Shown: positions 8,651 to 18,285 of the stretch, piece after piece | Layout: each line of letters begins with the position of its first letter | Position numbering within the stretch: position 1 is the first letter of the stretch | Assembly (NCBI GenBank): GCA_001770955.1 | Contig: MESL01000002.1 | Coordinates: 49,593 to 113,592 of the forward strand | DNA: 64,000 nucleotides | Origin: Burkholderiales bacterium RIFCSPLOWO2_12_FULL_65_40 | Lineage (GTDB): Bacteria; Pseudomonadota; Gammaproteobacteria; Burkholderiales; Burkholderiaceae_C | Reading direction: 5' to 3' | The notes under the pieces: generated by a model | The model's database searches: none | Seen by the model: only the letters and a program-made list of their open reading frames with translations | Told to the model about the DNA's origin: nothing | Position numbers and translations under genes: made by a program

Positions 8651-10623
8651 ACCGCGCACCCACCAACCTGACCTCCCTGCTGTCGACATTGGACGCCGGG
8701 GCCGGTCTGGCGCAGCGCCACCTTTGGCTGGTGAACCTGCTGACATGGATCCGGGGGCCACAAGAGTCGGTACCCGCCGCATTGGGCCGGGTCCAGCTCT
8801 TTCTGGATGCGCTGGAGGCCGAACCCGAACTGCAGAGCCGGCTGCGCGCCTGGTGGGTCACGCTGGTGGACACGGTGGACATGACCCCGCTGCTCGCCGA
8901 TTTCGGGTTTGCTCCCCGCACGGCCCTGGTGAGTGAAGTGGCCGAACGCCTGCGCTGCAAGCTCCTGCCTGGCAGCCCGGAGACCATCGATGCCGCCGAG
9001 CTTTTCAGCCTGGCCCTGCCCAGTGCCTTTGATGCGCAATGGCTGGGCGCCTTGCCCGAGGCAAACCTGCTCCGGCTCGTGGCGCTGCTGTCGGACGGCC
9101 CGGGGCATGACTCGCGCTGGCAGAAGGTGCTGCTCGACGCCATCACCTACTGCGCGGGGCAGATCCTGTCGACCGGCTTCGCGCCCGAATTGCGCCTGCG
9201 CATGAGCGAGCAAGCCCGCGCGACCCAGCCGTTTCACGCACTGATCCGCGATGTGGAAAGCCTGCGCGTCGAGGTGCTGCACGGCCTGCGCACAAGCGAC
9301 CGGCGCGACGCAGCCGCGCAGCGCCTGCGCGAGCGGCTCGAAGCCTGCCGCGCAGCCACGGCCACGGTGTACCAGCATTTGGAGGACAACGGCATCTCGG
9401 TGGGTCTGGTCTTTCGCCTGCGCCAGTTGCGCGCGCGCATTCTTCGCGTGCGCGCACTGCTTGATTGCCTGCTCTCGCCCACCCCTGCCATCAGTGCCAC
9501 CCGGCTTCTGGCCCACCTGGTGCAGGTCGGTCAGGAGCGGCGCAGCCTGCGCGCGCTGCTGGCCAGCAATTCATCCCTCCTGGCGGCCAAGGTGGCCGAG
9601 CGCAGTGCCGAAACGGGTGAACACTACATCACACGCACCCCGGCCGAATACCGGGCCATGCTGGGCAAGGCCGCTGGCGGCGGCGCCGTGATGGCATTCA
9701 CCACCCTGATCAAGTTCGGGCTCTATGCGCTGGCCCTGTCGGCGTTCTGGGGCGGGTTCTGGGCGGGGGTGAATTACGCCGCAAGCTTTGTGCTCATCCA
9801 GCTGCTGCATTTCACGGTGGCCACCAAACAGCCAGCCATGACGGCACCCGCGATGGCGGCCAAGCTTCAGGAACTCGATTCCGCTGACTCCGTGCAGGCC
9901 TTTGTGGACGAAGTCAGCCACCTGGTGCGCTCACAGGTGGCTGCGGTGCTGGGGAACGTGCTCGTGGTCTTTCCGGCCGTGCTGGGGCTGTGCACGCTCT
10001 GGGCCCTGGTCAGTGGAGGCCCCACCCTCAGCGCGGACAAAGCCATGCAGGTCTTCGAATCACTGCACCTGCTCGGGCCCTCGGTACTGTTTGCCGCCTT
10101 CACCGGCGTCCTGCTGTTTGCATCCAGCATCATCGCGGGCTGGACCGAAAACTGGTTCGTACTGCACCGGCTCGATTCGGCCATGCGCTACAACCCACGC
10201 ATCACGCACTGGCTGGGCGGCGAACGTGCCGCGCGCTGGGCGGGTTTTCTGCGCGAAAACATCTCGGGCTTTGCCGCCAACATTTCGCTGGGCTTCATGC
10301 TCGGACTGATTCCGGTTTTTGCCCACTTTTTCGGACTGGGCCTGGATGTCCGCCATGTCACTCTGTCCTCGGGCCAGATCGGGGCCGCCAGTGCCACACT
10401 CGGCCTGGAGGTGCTTCATCTGCCCGCGTTCTGGTGGGCCGCGGCAACGATTCCGCTGCTCGGCGCCCTGAATGTGGCGGTGAGCTTTTACCTGGCCTTC
10501 GGGCTGGCCCTGCGCGCCCGCAATGTGAGTGGCAGCTACCGCTCACGCATTTACACTGCCATCCGTGCGCGCCTGCGCACGGCTCCATTGAGCTTTTTCA
10601 TGCCGGTACGCCGGGCCTCCTGA
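8647..10623 (+). CDS. PF10136 'site-specific recombinase' family multi-pass membrane protein
   Basis: This encodes 658 residues. It resembles the family that databases call site-specific recombinase (PF10136, after a gonococcal gene), common next to apaG in beta-proteobacteria. The N-terminal half (about 1-330) is soluble and helical. The C-terminal half has about six hydrophobic segments between residues 340 and 635, including AFTTLIKFGLYALALSAFWG and the FWAGVNYAASFVLIQLLHF stretch. I see no integrase or resolvase catalytic motif, so the recombinase name is doubtful; it looks like an inner-membrane protein. The TTG start at 8647 overlaps the apaG TGA (TTGA); the next ATG in frame is about 234 bp later. 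Confidence 0.75.
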   Translation: MNRAPTNLTSLLSTLDAGAGLAQRHLWLVNLLTWIRGPQESVPAALGRVQLFLDALEAEPELQSRLRAWWVTLVDTVDMTPLLADFGFAPRTALVSEVAERLRCKLLPGSPETIDAAELFSLALPSAFDAQWLGALPEANLLRLVALLSDGPGHDSRWQKVLLDAITYCAGQILSTGFAPELRLRMSEQARATQPFHALIRDVESLRVEVLHGLRTSDRRDAAAQRLRERLEACRAATATVYQHLEDNGISVGLVFRLRQLRARILRVRALLDCLLSPTPAISATRLLAHLVQVGQERRSLRALLASNSSLLAAKVAERSAETGEHYITRTPAEYRAMLGKAAGGGAVMAFTTLIKFGLYALALSAFWGGFWAGVNYAASFVLIQLLHFTVATKQPAMTAPAMAAKLQELDSADSVQAFVDEVSHLVRSQVAAVLGNVLVVFPAVLGLCTLWALVSGGPTLSADKAMQVFESLHLLGPSVLFAAFTGVLLFASSIIAGWTENWFVLHRLDSAMRYNPRITHWLGGERAARWAGFLRENISGFAANISLGFMLGLIPVFAHFFGLGLDVRHVTLSSGQIGAASATLGLEVLHLPAFWWAAATIPLLGALNVAVSFYLAFGLALRARNVSGSYRSRIYTAIRARLRTAPLSFFMPVRRAS

Positions 10624-10809
10624 ACGGGAAGGCGCACGGCGCATGCGATGCAAGGATATCCCCTGGTCCTACAGGGACACCGTGTTTCCGCGTGTAAATT
10701 AAGGCACCGCCCAGGCGTTGTGGCCCATGCCCTGCTACCGCAGGACGCACAGCCCACCCGCCTGTCCGCCCCCCCGGGCCACACCCGAACGACGGAGAGG
10801 ACACATGAC

Positions 10810-12066
10810 ATGAACGAAATTCTGAGCTTCTGGGCGCAATGGCTGCGACCCTCGGCCGGACTGCCCACGGTGCAATGGTCGCTGCTGCTGGCCGTGGCCG
10901 CCATCACCGGTTACCTGTTTCAACGCCATATTGGTCTGCCCAAGGTGGTGGGTTATTCGCTGGTGGGCACCGTGGCCGGTCTGGCGGGTTTCAGCGGCGT
11001 GGTCTGGCCGCTGCAGGGCATTGGGCTGTTTCTGCTGGAGCTGGGTATTGCCATCGTGCTGTTCGAGTGCGGCGGGCGCATCCCGCTGCGCTGGTTCCGC
11101 CACAACCCCATGGTGCTGGTGCAGAGCATTGCCGAGTCGGCGCTGACCTATTTCGCGGTGTTCTGGGTGCTGCTGTGGCTCGACGTTCCCGAGCGCGCCG
11201 CCGGTCCGCTGGCTCTGGTGGCGCTGGCGGCCTCGCCCGCCGTGCTTACGCGCGTGGTGGCCGACACCCGCGCGGCCGGACCGGTGACCGAGCGCGCCAT
11301 CGTGCTGGCCACCCTCTCGACGCTGTACGCGCTGACGCTGGGCAGCGCGCGCGCCGAACTCATCAACCGCAGCACCATCACCTTCATGGACACGGTCTAT
11401 CCGGTGATGGTGGTTCTGGGCGTCTCCATCATTGTGGCGGCGGTGCTGGCATTGGTGCTGCGCATGGCATTGCGTGTCATGAGCCCGACAAGCGAGAACA
11501 CCTCCATGCTGCTGCTGGCGCTGGTGGCGGCTGCCACCGCCGTGGCGGCGCACATGGGCGGCTCGGCGCCGCTGGCGGCGCTGCTTGCGGGCATGCTGCT
11601 CAAGCAGCTCAACCCCCGCCCCTGGGCCTGGCCACGCCAGCTGGGCAATGCCTCGTCGATGCTGACCATGCTGATGTTCGTGCTGGTGTCCACCGTGGCC
11701 GCCCAGGCCGACTGGAGTGGCCCCGTGGCCGGCGTGGTGCTGGCCCTGATCGCGGTGCGCCTCGTGGCCAAGGCCCTGGGCGTGGCGCTGGGCAATGTGG
11801 GCAGCGGCACCAGCTGGCAGCAGGCCCTGTGGGTGGGCTGCGCGATGACGCCGATGTCGTCCATCGCGCTCCTGATCGCCTCGCAGTTCGTGCTGGCCTC
11901 GCCCTCCACGGGCCATCTGATTGCCCGCGTCGCCCTGCCCGCCATTTTGCTGATGGAGGTGCTCGGCGCGGTGATTGCCACCATCGCCATCTACCGTGCG
12001 GGAGAGAGTTCCAAGCCCTGGGCGCCCCTGGCCCGAGGCAACAACGGAGACAGCCGTGAGTCTTGA
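10810..12066 (+). CDS. Cation:proton antiporter (CPA2 / KefB-like membrane domain)
   Basis: This encodes 418 residues, almost entirely hydrophobic, with about 12 membrane segments. The opening [21 protein letters not shown] and '[17 protein letters not shown]' are the Na+/H+ exchanger (PF00999) signatures of the CPA2 family. No C-terminal TrkA-N/RCK domain is present, so regulation by nucleotide binding is not expected. I start at the ATG at 10810 with GGAGAGG at 10793-10799. It overlaps the YbdK-type gene by 11 bp, suggesting co-translation. Its role is monovalent cation/H+ exchange across the inner membrane; the ion is not predictable. Confidence 0.85.
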   Translation: MNEILSFWAQWLRPSAGLPTVQWSLLLAVAAITGYLFQRHIGLPKVVGYSLVGTVAGLAGFSGVVWPLQGIGLFLLELGIAIVLFECGGRIPLRWFRHNPMVLVQSIAESALTYFAVFWVLLWLDVPERAAGPLALVALAASPAVLTRVVADTRAAGPVTERAIVLATLSTLYALTLGSARAELINRSTITFMDTVYPVMVVLGVSIIVAAVLALVLRMALRVMSPTSENTSMLLLALVAAATAVAAHMGGSAPLAALLAGMLLKQLNPRPWAWPRQLGNASSMLTMLMFVLVSTVAAQADWSGPVAGVVLALIAVRLVAKALGVALGNVGSGTSWQQALWVGCAMTPMSSIALLIASQFVLASPSTGHLIARVALPAILLMEVLGAVIATIAIYRAGESSKPWAPLARGNNGDSRES

Positions 12067-13180
12067 AGCCTTCCACCATTCCGAACCGCTGACGCTGGGC
12101 GTCGAGCTGGAACTGCAGCTCGTCAACACCCACGACTACGACCTGGCCCCCTACGCCGAGGACATGCTGCGCCTGATGCGCAAGGTGCCCCTGCCCGGCA
12201 GCGTGGTGCCCGAGATGACCAACAGCATGATCGAGGTCTCCACCGGCATCTGCCACTCCAGCAGCGAGGTGCTGGGCCAGCTCAGCCAGATCCGCGACGC
12301 ACTGGTGAAAAGCGCCGACAAGCTCAACATCGCCGTGGTGGGGGGTGGCACGCACCCGTTCCAGCAATGGCACGAGCGGCGCATCTACGACAAGCCGCGC
12401 TTCCAGGAGCTGTCGCAGCTGTACGGGTATCTCTCGAAGCAGTTCACCATCTTCGGCCAGCATGTGCACATCGGCTGCCCCAACGCCGACGCGGCACTGC
12501 TCATGCTGCACCGCATGAGCCGCTACATCCCGCACTTCATTGCGCTGTCGGCGTCCAGCCCCTACGTGCAGGGGCAGGACACGGCGTTCGACTCGGCCCG
12601 GCTGAACTCGGTCTTCGCCTTTCCGCTGTCCGGCCGCGCCCCCATGGCACTGACCTGGCAGGACTTCGAGACGTACTTCAACAAGATGACGCGCACCGGC
12701 GTGGTCAAAAGCATGAAGGACTTCTACTGGGACATCCGCCCCAAGCCCGAGTTCGGCACCATCGAGATCCGCGTGTTCGACACCCCGCTGACCATCGAGC
12801 GCGCCGCCGCGCTGGCTGGCTTCGTGCAGTCGCTCGGCGCGTGGTTTCTGGCCGAGCAGCCCTTCATGCCCCAGGAGGACGACTACCTCGTCTACACCTA
12901 CAACCGCTTCCAGGCCTGCCGCTTCGGCATTGATGCGGTGTATGTGGACCCCGCCAGCGGCGAGCACATGCCGCTGCGCGAGCACATCCTGCAGACCATG
13001 GACAAGATTGCCGGCCACGCCGCCGCGCACGGCGCATCGGGGGCGCTGCACCTGCTGCGCAGCGAAGCCAGCGCCAGCCAGAACGACGCCCGCTGGCTGC
13101 GCGATCGCCAGCGCGAAGAGCAGCTGCTGGCCGAGGTCAGCCGCCAGGCGGCGCAACGCTTTCGCGGAACGCCCGCCTGA
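12056..13180 (+). CDS. ybdK: YbdK-type carboxylate-amine ligase (glutamate-cysteine ligase 2 family)
   Basis: This encodes 374 residues of the GCS2 family (PF04107). Visible motifs are [13 protein letters not shown] near the N-terminus, '[18 protein letters not shown]', [26 protein letters not shown], and [16 protein letters not shown]. These are ATP-dependent carboxylate-amine/thiol ligases; E. coli YbdK has weak gamma-glutamylcysteine synthetase activity and its real substrate is uncertain. The GTG at 12056 follows GGAG at 12046-12049 and gives the standard N-terminus. It overlaps the antiporter gene and is followed by thiL after 24 bp, so the three probably share a transcript. Confidence 0.9.
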   Translation: MSLEAFHHSEPLTLGVELELQLVNTHDYDLAPYAEDMLRLMRKVPLPGSVVPEMTNSMIEVSTGICHSSSEVLGQLSQIRDALVKSADKLNIAVVGGGTHPFQQWHERRIYDKPRFQELSQLYGYLSKQFTIFGQHVHIGCPNADAALLMLHRMSRYIPHFIALSASSPYVQGQDTAFDSARLNSVFAFPLSGRAPMALTWQDFETYFNKMTRTGVVKSMKDFYWDIRPKPEFGTIEIRVFDTPLTIERAAALAGFVQSLGAWFLAEQPFMPQEDDYLVYTYNRFQACRFGIDAVYVDPASGEHMPLREHILQTMDKIAGHAAAHGASGALHLLRSEASASQNDARWLRDRQREEQLLAEVSRQAAQRFRGTPA

Positions 13181-13204
13181 GTGGGTGCCCCTGCCCGAGC
13201 CGCC

Positions 13205-14188
13205 ATGGGTGAATTCGACCTGATCCGCCGCTACTTCACTCGCCCGCCCGGGCATGCGCCCCATGTGGTGCTGGGCGTGGGCGATGACTGCGCACTGCTG
13301 CAGCCCGCCCCGGGCATGCAGTGGGCCGTCTCCAGCGACATGCTGGTCGAGGGGCGGCACTTTTTTGCCGGCACCGATGCCGCCCGCCTCGGCCACAAAG
13401 CCCTGGCGGTGAACCTCTCGGACCTGGCCGCCTGTGGCGCCCGGCCTGCGGGCTTCACGCTGGCGCTGGCGCTACCGCAGGCCGACGAGGCCTGGCTCGA
13501 TGCCTTCTCGCGCGGCCTGCTGCAACTGGCCGACCTGCACGGCTGCCCCCTGGTGGGGGGTGACACCACGCGGGGGCCACTGAACATCTGCATCACGGTG
13601 TTTGGCGAAGTGCCCCCCGGCCAGGCCTTGCTGCGCAGCGGCGCCCGCCCGGGCGACGACATCTATGTCAGCGGCACGCTGGGCGACGCCCGGCTGGCCC
13701 TGTCCGCGCTGCAGGGGCAGACCGCCTTACCCGCGGCCCTGCTGCACGCTGCGCAACTGCGCCTGGAGCAGCCCACCCCCCGCGTCGCGCTGGGCATGGC
13801 CCTGCGCGGCGTAGCGAGTGCCGCGCTCGATGTGAGCGACGGCTTGCTGGGCGACCTGGGACACCTCCTGGAGGCCTCCCGGGTGGGCGCCCGGGTGAAT
13901 ACCGAAAATACTACTCATTTGATAGCTGCCCGCGCTTATCTGGAAAGCGCTGGAGCCGATTTTGATGAAGAATTTTTGCAGCAATGCACCCTGGCCGGCG
14001 GGGACGACTACGAACTGGTCTTCACCGCCCCCACCACCGCCCGCGACGCCGTGGCCCGGGCATCGCAAGCCAGCGCCACGCCGGTCACGCGCATCGGCCA
14101 GATTGAAGCTGCGCCCGGACTGCGCCTGATGGGCCCGCAAGGCGAAGCGCTTGCACCACGCTACGCCTCGTTCGACCACTTTGCCTGA
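13205..14188 (+). CDS. thiL: Thiamine-monophosphate kinase
   Basis: This encodes 327 residues that phosphorylate thiamine monophosphate to thiamine diphosphate with ATP. PurM/ThiL fold motifs are present: EFDLIRRYF at the start, GVGDDCALL, SSDMLVEGRHF, AVNLSDLAACGA, VGGDTTRGP, LDVSDGLLGDLGHL and GGDDYELVF. The stretch of about residues 234-258 (13904-13978) is AT-rich and is read through a copy of the scattered palindromic mini-repeat; it replaces the usual linker before GGDDYEL without breaking frame. The start ATG at 13205 gives MGEFDLIRR; an upstream GTG in frame is less likely. The enzyme should be functional, since all motifs flank the insertion. Confidence 0.95.
   Translation: MGEFDLIRRYFTRPPGHAPHVVLGVGDDCALLQPAPGMQWAVSSDMLVEGRHFFAGTDAARLGHKALAVNLSDLAACGARPAGFTLALALPQADEAWLDAFSRGLLQLADLHGCPLVGGDTTRGPLNICITVFGEVPPGQALLRSGARPGDDIYVSGTLGDARLALSALQGQTALPAALLHAAQLRLEQPTPRVALGMALRGVASAALDVSDGLLGDLGHLLEASRVGARVNTENTTHLIAARAYLESAGADFDEEFLQQCTLAGGDDYELVFTAPTTARDAVARASQASATPVTRIGQIEAAPGLRLMGPQGEALAPRYASFDHFA
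13904..13978 (+). repeat. Palindromic mini-repeat copy A, inside thiL
   Basis: An AT-rich island in a very GC-rich gene contains the core pattern ATAGCTGCC-CGCGCTTATC-TGGAAAGCGCTGG-AGCCGATTTTGA (13922-13965). AGCGC elements in opposite orientation make it imperfectly palindromic. The same ordered blocks recur at 22340-22402, 32337-32402, 58262-58315 and 60965-61024. Confidence 0.7.
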
Positions 14189-14214
14189 CCCGTGCGCGAT
14201 CGCACCTCGGCCCC

Positions 14215-14940
14215 TCAGGAGCCGCGCTCCATGGTGCGCTTGACGATCCCTTCAGCCTTCAGCCGTTCAAACGCCTGCCGCGTGCGCTGCACCACCTCCA
14301 GCGGCGTCTGCCGGCTGTAGGCCATGTAGAGCCCGGTGCTTGCCTCGTCAAGCGTGAGCACCCGCTGCAGATCCGCACAGTCAAACCCCGTCTCCTTGCA
14401 CAGCATGGCGGCGTCGTCGGTGGTCAGCGGCACCAGGTCCACCTGGCCGCTGAGCAGCTTGCGGAAGTTGTCGAGGGGTTGTGCCGACACCACCAGTTTC
14501 TCAAACCCCTTGGAGCGCAGGTACTGCTGGCGCACGTCGTCCCGCATCACACCGATGGTGTACGCCCGCGCCGACGCCAGATCGGTCACATCGAGGGGCC
14601 GGCGCTTGAGCCGGTACAGGTGGTACTGAATCTGCATGATCTCGCCTGCCCAGTGAAACTGCGGCTCGCGCGCGGCCGTGCGGGCAATCAGAAAGATCAG
14701 CACCTGCGGTTCCTTGAGCGCCATGTCGTAGGCCCGGGCCCAGGGATACAGGTGCACCGTGTAGTCTGTCAGCCCAGCGCGCTGCAGGGTCAGCTCGACC
14801 ACCTCGGTGGCTGTGCCCACCACCTTGCCACCCGCCACAAAGGTGTACGGCGTGGTTTCGGTCACCACCCGGATGCTTTGCGCCCCCGCAGGGGCCAGCG
14901 CCAGCCAGAAGATCCACCCACACAGGCTCCAGCGTGTCAT
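14215..14940 (-). CDS. Periplasmic solute-binding-like protein B (SBP_bac_3-like sensor)
   Basis: This encodes 241 residues with a signal peptide (cleavage about ALA-PAGA-Q, residue 20). The fold reads as SBP_bac_3: IRVVTETTPYTF, GGKVVGTATEVVELTLQRAG, the PWARAYDMAL block, GVMRDDVRQQYL, and a conserved C-terminal VVQRTRQAFERLKAEGIVKR. No ABC permease or ATPase gene is nearby, so it is unlikely to be a transport receptor. It is the last gene of an operon with a related protein and a diguanylate cyclase; its ATG overlaps the cyclase TGA (ATGA). It most likely binds a small molecule in the periplasm and feeds the cyclase; the ligand is unknown. Confidence 0.75.
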   Translation of the reverse strand: MTRWSLCGWIFWLALAPAGAQSIRVVTETTPYTFVAGGKVVGTATEVVELTLQRAGLTDYTVHLYPWARAYDMALKEPQVLIFLIARTAAREPQFHWAGEIMQIQYHLYRLKRRPLDVTDLASARAYTIGVMRDDVRQQYLRSKGFEKLVVSAQPLDNFRKLLSGQVDLVPLTTDDAAMLCKETGFDCADLQRVLTLDEASTGLYMAYSRQTPLEVVQRTRQAFERLKAEGIVKRTMERGS

Positions 14941-16340
14941 GACGCGTCTCCTTCCATGCCCTGGCCCGGCTCCGCAATGGAGCCCGCCACCTGGTTGCGC
15001 CCCGCCGCCTTGGCCCGGTACAGGGCCTGATCGGCTTGCAGAAACAAGGCCTCGAAGTCTTCCATCGCACCCGGCTGCAGCACAGCCAGACCGACGCTGA
15101 TGGTCACCACATCGGCCGCCTGCGAGTGCCGGTGCTCGATGCCGCAGGCCGCCACGGCCGCACGCAAGCGGTCGGCCAGCATGAAGGCGACCGCCTCGCT
15201 GGTGGCCGGCAGCAGCACGCCGAACTCTTCGCCTCCGATGCGGGCGACCAGATCGCCAGCGCGCCCGAGGTGGGCGCGCAAGGTATGGGCCACGGCACTC
15301 AGGCAATGGTCGCCCATGGCATGGCCGTAGTGGTCGTTGTAATCCTTGAAGCAATCGATGTCGCAGATCAGCAAGGCCAGAGACTGGCCACTGCGCTGGG
15401 CGCGGCGCCATTCGTGGGACTTGACCTCGTCGAAATGGCGGCGATTGGGCAGACCGGTCAGGGGATCGGTGCGTGCTAGGCTTTGCAGACGCTCGTTGGC
15501 CGCCTGCAGCTCCGCCGTGCGCTCATCGACCAGATGGGCCAGCCGGTCGCGGTGCTCTGCCAGCTCGCGCTCATAGCGCTGCTGCTGCTCCAGGTAAGTC
15601 GCCAGGCTACCCTGCAGGTGGTTCACACCCGAGACCAGCTGGGTCAGCTCGTCCTGGCTGCGCTCGCTGCGCTGCAGACCGAGGGCCACGCCCAGGTTGC
15701 CCGGGCGCACCGTGGCCAGGTGCGCAGCAATGCGCTGCACGTGCACCGTGACCATGCGGTTGAACATCAGCATGATCAGCCCCGCCAGCACCATGGACTG
15801 CAGCAACTGCGCAATGACAATGGTCGCCAGCTCGCTGCGCAGGCGTTGCCAAAGCACCCGCTCATCGCCTTGCAGCAGCAACTCTCCCACGGTTTCTCGC
15901 GCGCCGGGATAGGGCTCGTACTCCAGCACCAGCTGGCGGGTGGGCGCTCTGCCGGGCCCGGCCCAGCCCGCCCGCGAGCCTTCAAACTTTTCGGGCGCAC
16001 TGTGGGCCAGCGTCACTTTCAACTCCACACGCCCGACCGACGGTACTCCGGCGGCACTGCGCACATGGGCCTGGAGGGCATCACGGTCCAGCTCCCAGAT
16101 GGCCTTGGCCAGGGTGCCGCGGTACACCTGCTCGATCTGTGCCAGCTCGGCATCCATGCGCTCACGGCCCGCATTCCAGGCCGAGAGCGTCAGCACACCG
16201 ACCGCCACCACGATGAACAGCACACAAAAGCCCAGCGTGGCCAGCACCAGCCGTGTGCCCAGCGAGTGCCGGGGGGCCACCACGCGCTCAGCAACCCCTT
16301 CGGGCAGGGCTTGCGGCAAGGCATCCGGGGCTACAGCCAT
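14937..16340 (-). CDS. Membrane diguanylate cyclase (TM-periplasmic-TM-HAMP-GGDEF)
   Basis: This encodes 467 residues. A transmembrane helix at about 30-52, a periplasmic region of about 120 residues, a second helix at about 178-198, a HAMP-like linker, a coiled coil (about 255-295) and a GGDEF domain (about 300-460) follow in order. The active site is ARIGGEEFGVLLP, and an RAGD inhibitory site lies five residues before it, so both catalysis and product inhibition look intact. It makes c-di-GMP from two GTP. It is sandwiched between two solute-binding-like genes with overlaps at both ends (10 bp and ATGA), implying a three-gene sensory unit. Confidence 0.9.
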   Translation of the reverse strand: MAVAPDALPQALPEGVAERVVAPRHSLGTRLVLATLGFCVLFIVVAVGVLTLSAWNAGRERMDAELAQIEQVYRGTLAKAIWELDRDALQAHVRSAAGVPSVGRVELKVTLAHSAPEKFEGSRAGWAGPGRAPTRQLVLEYEPYPGARETVGELLLQGDERVLWQRLRSELATIVIAQLLQSMVLAGLIMLMFNRMVTVHVQRIAAHLATVRPGNLGVALGLQRSERSQDELTQLVSGVNHLQGSLATYLEQQQRYERELAEHRDRLAHLVDERTAELQAANERLQSLARTDPLTGLPNRRHFDEVKSHEWRRAQRSGQSLALLICDIDCFKDYNDHYGHAMGDHCLSAVAHTLRAHLGRAGDLVARIGGEEFGVLLPATSEAVAFMLADRLRAAVAACGIEHRHSQAADVVTISVGLAVLQPGAMEDFEALFLQADQALYRAKAAGRNQVAGSIAEPGQGMEGDAS

Positions 16341-17116
16341 TTGCGCTGCAGCCTGTCCAAAGTGCCATTGCGCTTGATGGCTTCGAGCCCGGTGCGGAAC
16401 CGGGTCACGGTGGCGTCGGGCGTGTGCATGCCAAAAGCCATGTAATAGCCGTCGCTGCTCAGTTCGGGGATACGGTACACCTTGGCCAGGGTCCGCGCCG
16501 GATCGTCGCCCGCCTGGCGCGCCAGGTGGTTGGCGGTCAGCTCGCTCATGATCCAGAGGTCGATCCGTCCGGCCTTGAGCTTTTCGTAGTTGTGCTCATA
16601 CTTCACACTGGACTGCAGGTTGTGCCCCTTCACAAAACCCTGCCCCACCAGAAACTGCTCGCCGACATCTTCGTTGACGGTGCCGATCTGGTACGTTTTT
16701 GCCGCCTCCAGTGAATCCACCCGGTACGCCCTGCCGGGCTGGCCGTACAGGTAATAGACGGTGGGCGCGATCACCCCCACCCACTTGAAGTACTTGTCCC
16801 GCTCGGGGGTGCGGCCGATGCTGTAGATCAGCACACCCGGGGTGTTGCGCGCGGTTTCGTAGGCCCGCGCCCAGGGCATGGACTGGATCTGGCCCTCCAC
16901 CCCCAGCTCTTTCAGCACCGCCTCGACCACCTCGGTCGCCATTCCGGTGATCTTGCCTTGCGCGGTGTAGTTGTAGGGCGGAAATTCTTCGGTGAGGATG
17001 CGCATCGGCCCATCGGCCATGGCCCCCGTGGGCCCGCCCAGCCAGAGCAGGGCCATCGCACAGACGATTCGGCGCCTGCGAAAACCGGTGAGGTCGAGAT
17101 GCAGCGATAGGGCCAT
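16331..17116 (-). CDS. Periplasmic solute-binding-like protein A (SBP_bac_3-like sensor)
   Basis: This encodes 261 residues. A basic n-region (RRRR) and hydrophobic core end near AMADG, giving an exported protein. SBP_bac_3 features are MRILTEEFPPYNY, GKITGMATEVVEAVLKELG, the SMPWARAYETARN block, RTPERDKYFKWVGVI and IGTVNEDVGEQFL. It is a paralogue of the protein at 14215-14940: the opening strands, the G(M/T)ATEVVE motif and PWARAY are shared. It overlaps the cyclase start by 10 bp. The ATG at 17116 is chosen because it gives a full signal sequence; a later ATG (LWLGGPTG) is possible. The ligand is unknown. Confidence 0.75.
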   Translation of the reverse strand: MALSLHLDLTGFRRRRIVCAMALLWLGGPTGAMADGPMRILTEEFPPYNYTAQGKITGMATEVVEAVLKELGVEGQIQSMPWARAYETARNTPGVLIYSIGRTPERDKYFKWVGVIAPTVYYLYGQPGRAYRVDSLEAAKTYQIGTVNEDVGEQFLVGQGFVKGHNLQSSVKYEHNYEKLKAGRIDLWIMSELTANHLARQAGDDPARTLAKVYRIPELSSDGYYMAFGMHTPDATVTRFRTGLEAIKRNGTLDRLQRKWL

Positions 17117-17297
17117 GATCTTTTGGATGCGGGATGCGTGGAGCCGTCGATAAACAGCGCAACACATGGGAGTGGTGCCCGTGCCCGAAGCCTCCCTGGA
17201 AGGCATGGCACTTGCTGGCCAGTATCCGATGTCCGGCTGGCAGGGTCAACGATGGAAATCCCGCAGTGCGGCGCACCCGCTCCGGGGCCCGCGATGC

Positions 17298-18185
17298 TCA
17301 CCCTTTCGCCTGCTGCAACAGCAACTGCACCAGCGGATGGGCCACCTTGCGCTCGGTGCTGATGGCGTAGTAGTGCTCCTGCACCCCTTCGCAGGCGCCG
17401 ATCAGCCGCACCTGGCTGCGCTGCAGCAGTTCCTCCTGCGCAGCCACGGCCCCGGGGAACACGCCGAGGCCGGTTCCACCGAACGCTTCCAGCAGCGCGT
17501 TGTCCTCGAACTCACCCGCCACGCTGGGGTGCAGTCCGTTCTGCGCCAGCCACTGGTCGATATGGCTGCGCACAATGGAGTGTGTGGTGGGCAGCAGCAC
17601 GGGCACCTGCTGCAAGCTGGCCGGAAACCCGGGGACGGTTTTCTCCCACCAGTGCGGTGTGCCGTACCAGCCCATGGGCGAGGTTCCCAGGGGGTGGTTG
17701 TGCACCTTCAGGCGCGCATTGAAGGGCGCCGGGTGGTCTGACAACACCACGTCCAGCTTGTGCACCGCCAGTTCGGCCAGCAGGTCGGCCATCTCGCCCT
17801 CGTTGCACACCAGCCGCAAATGAGCGACCTTGAGCACGGGCTGCAGCAGGCGCTGCACTTCCAGCTTGGGCAGGCCATCGGCAATGCCCACCACCAGGCG
17901 CACGGCCTGAACCTCGGCAGCACTGCGCACCATGTCGGGCAAGGCCTCGCCCAGCTGGAAGATATGCTCGGCCTGCCGCAATGCCACCACGCCGGCATCC
18001 GTCAGTTCAAGCCCGCGCCCGGCGGGCCGCAGCAACTGGCAGCCCAGGTCGCGCTCCAGCTCGCGCACCTGGGTGCTCACCGTCTGTATGGCCATGTCCA
18101 GCCGGGCGGCCGCATTCGACATGCTTCCTTCCTTGGCCACCATCCAGAAGTAATACAGATGGCGATAGTTGAACAGCCGGCTCAT
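17298..18185 (-). CDS. LysR-family transcriptional regulator, NhaR-like
   Basis: This encodes 295 residues. The N-terminal winged HTH begins MSRLFNYRHLYYFWMVAKEGS, with SNAAARLDMAIQTVSTQVRELE as the helix-turn-helix (about 23-44), which resembles NhaR-type regulators. The effector domain follows (about 90-290). NhaR proteins respond to Na+/pH and control antiporters or biofilm genes; here the antiporter gene is 6 kb away, so the target is open. It is transcribed in the same direction as the SBP-cyclase-SBP operon, 181 bp upstream of it, and divergently from the YccA-like gene, whose 100-bp AT-rich intergenic region may hold its operator. Confidence 0.85.
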   Translation of the reverse strand: MSRLFNYRHLYYFWMVAKEGSMSNAAARLDMAIQTVSTQVRELERDLGCQLLRPAGRGLELTDAGVVALRQAEHIFQLGEALPDMVRSAAEVQAVRLVVGIADGLPKLEVQRLLQPVLKVAHLRLVCNEGEMADLLAELAVHKLDVVLSDHPAPFNARLKVHNHPLGTSPMGWYGTPHWWEKTVPGFPASLQQVPVLLPTTHSIVRSHIDQWLAQNGLHPSVAGEFEDNALLEAFGGTGLGVFPGAVAAQEELLQRSQVRLIGACEGVQEHYYAISTERKVAHPLVQLLLQQAKG

Positions 18186-18285
18186 ATTCAGTATTTACAG
18201 AAACTATAGTCACTGATTGTCTGCTTTTTTCGATTTCACTTTGGCACTACCGTGGTCTCCTTTCCTCAGACTCTTGGAGACCACC

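Noticed and set aside
8647..10623. True site-specific recombinase activity
   Set aside because: The protein is multi-pass membrane without tyrosine or serine recombinase signatures; the family name is historical.
14192..14205. GTGCG/CGCAC hairpin containing GCGATCGC between thiL and the solute-binding gene
   Set aside because: A 5-bp stem without U tract is too weak to call a terminator.
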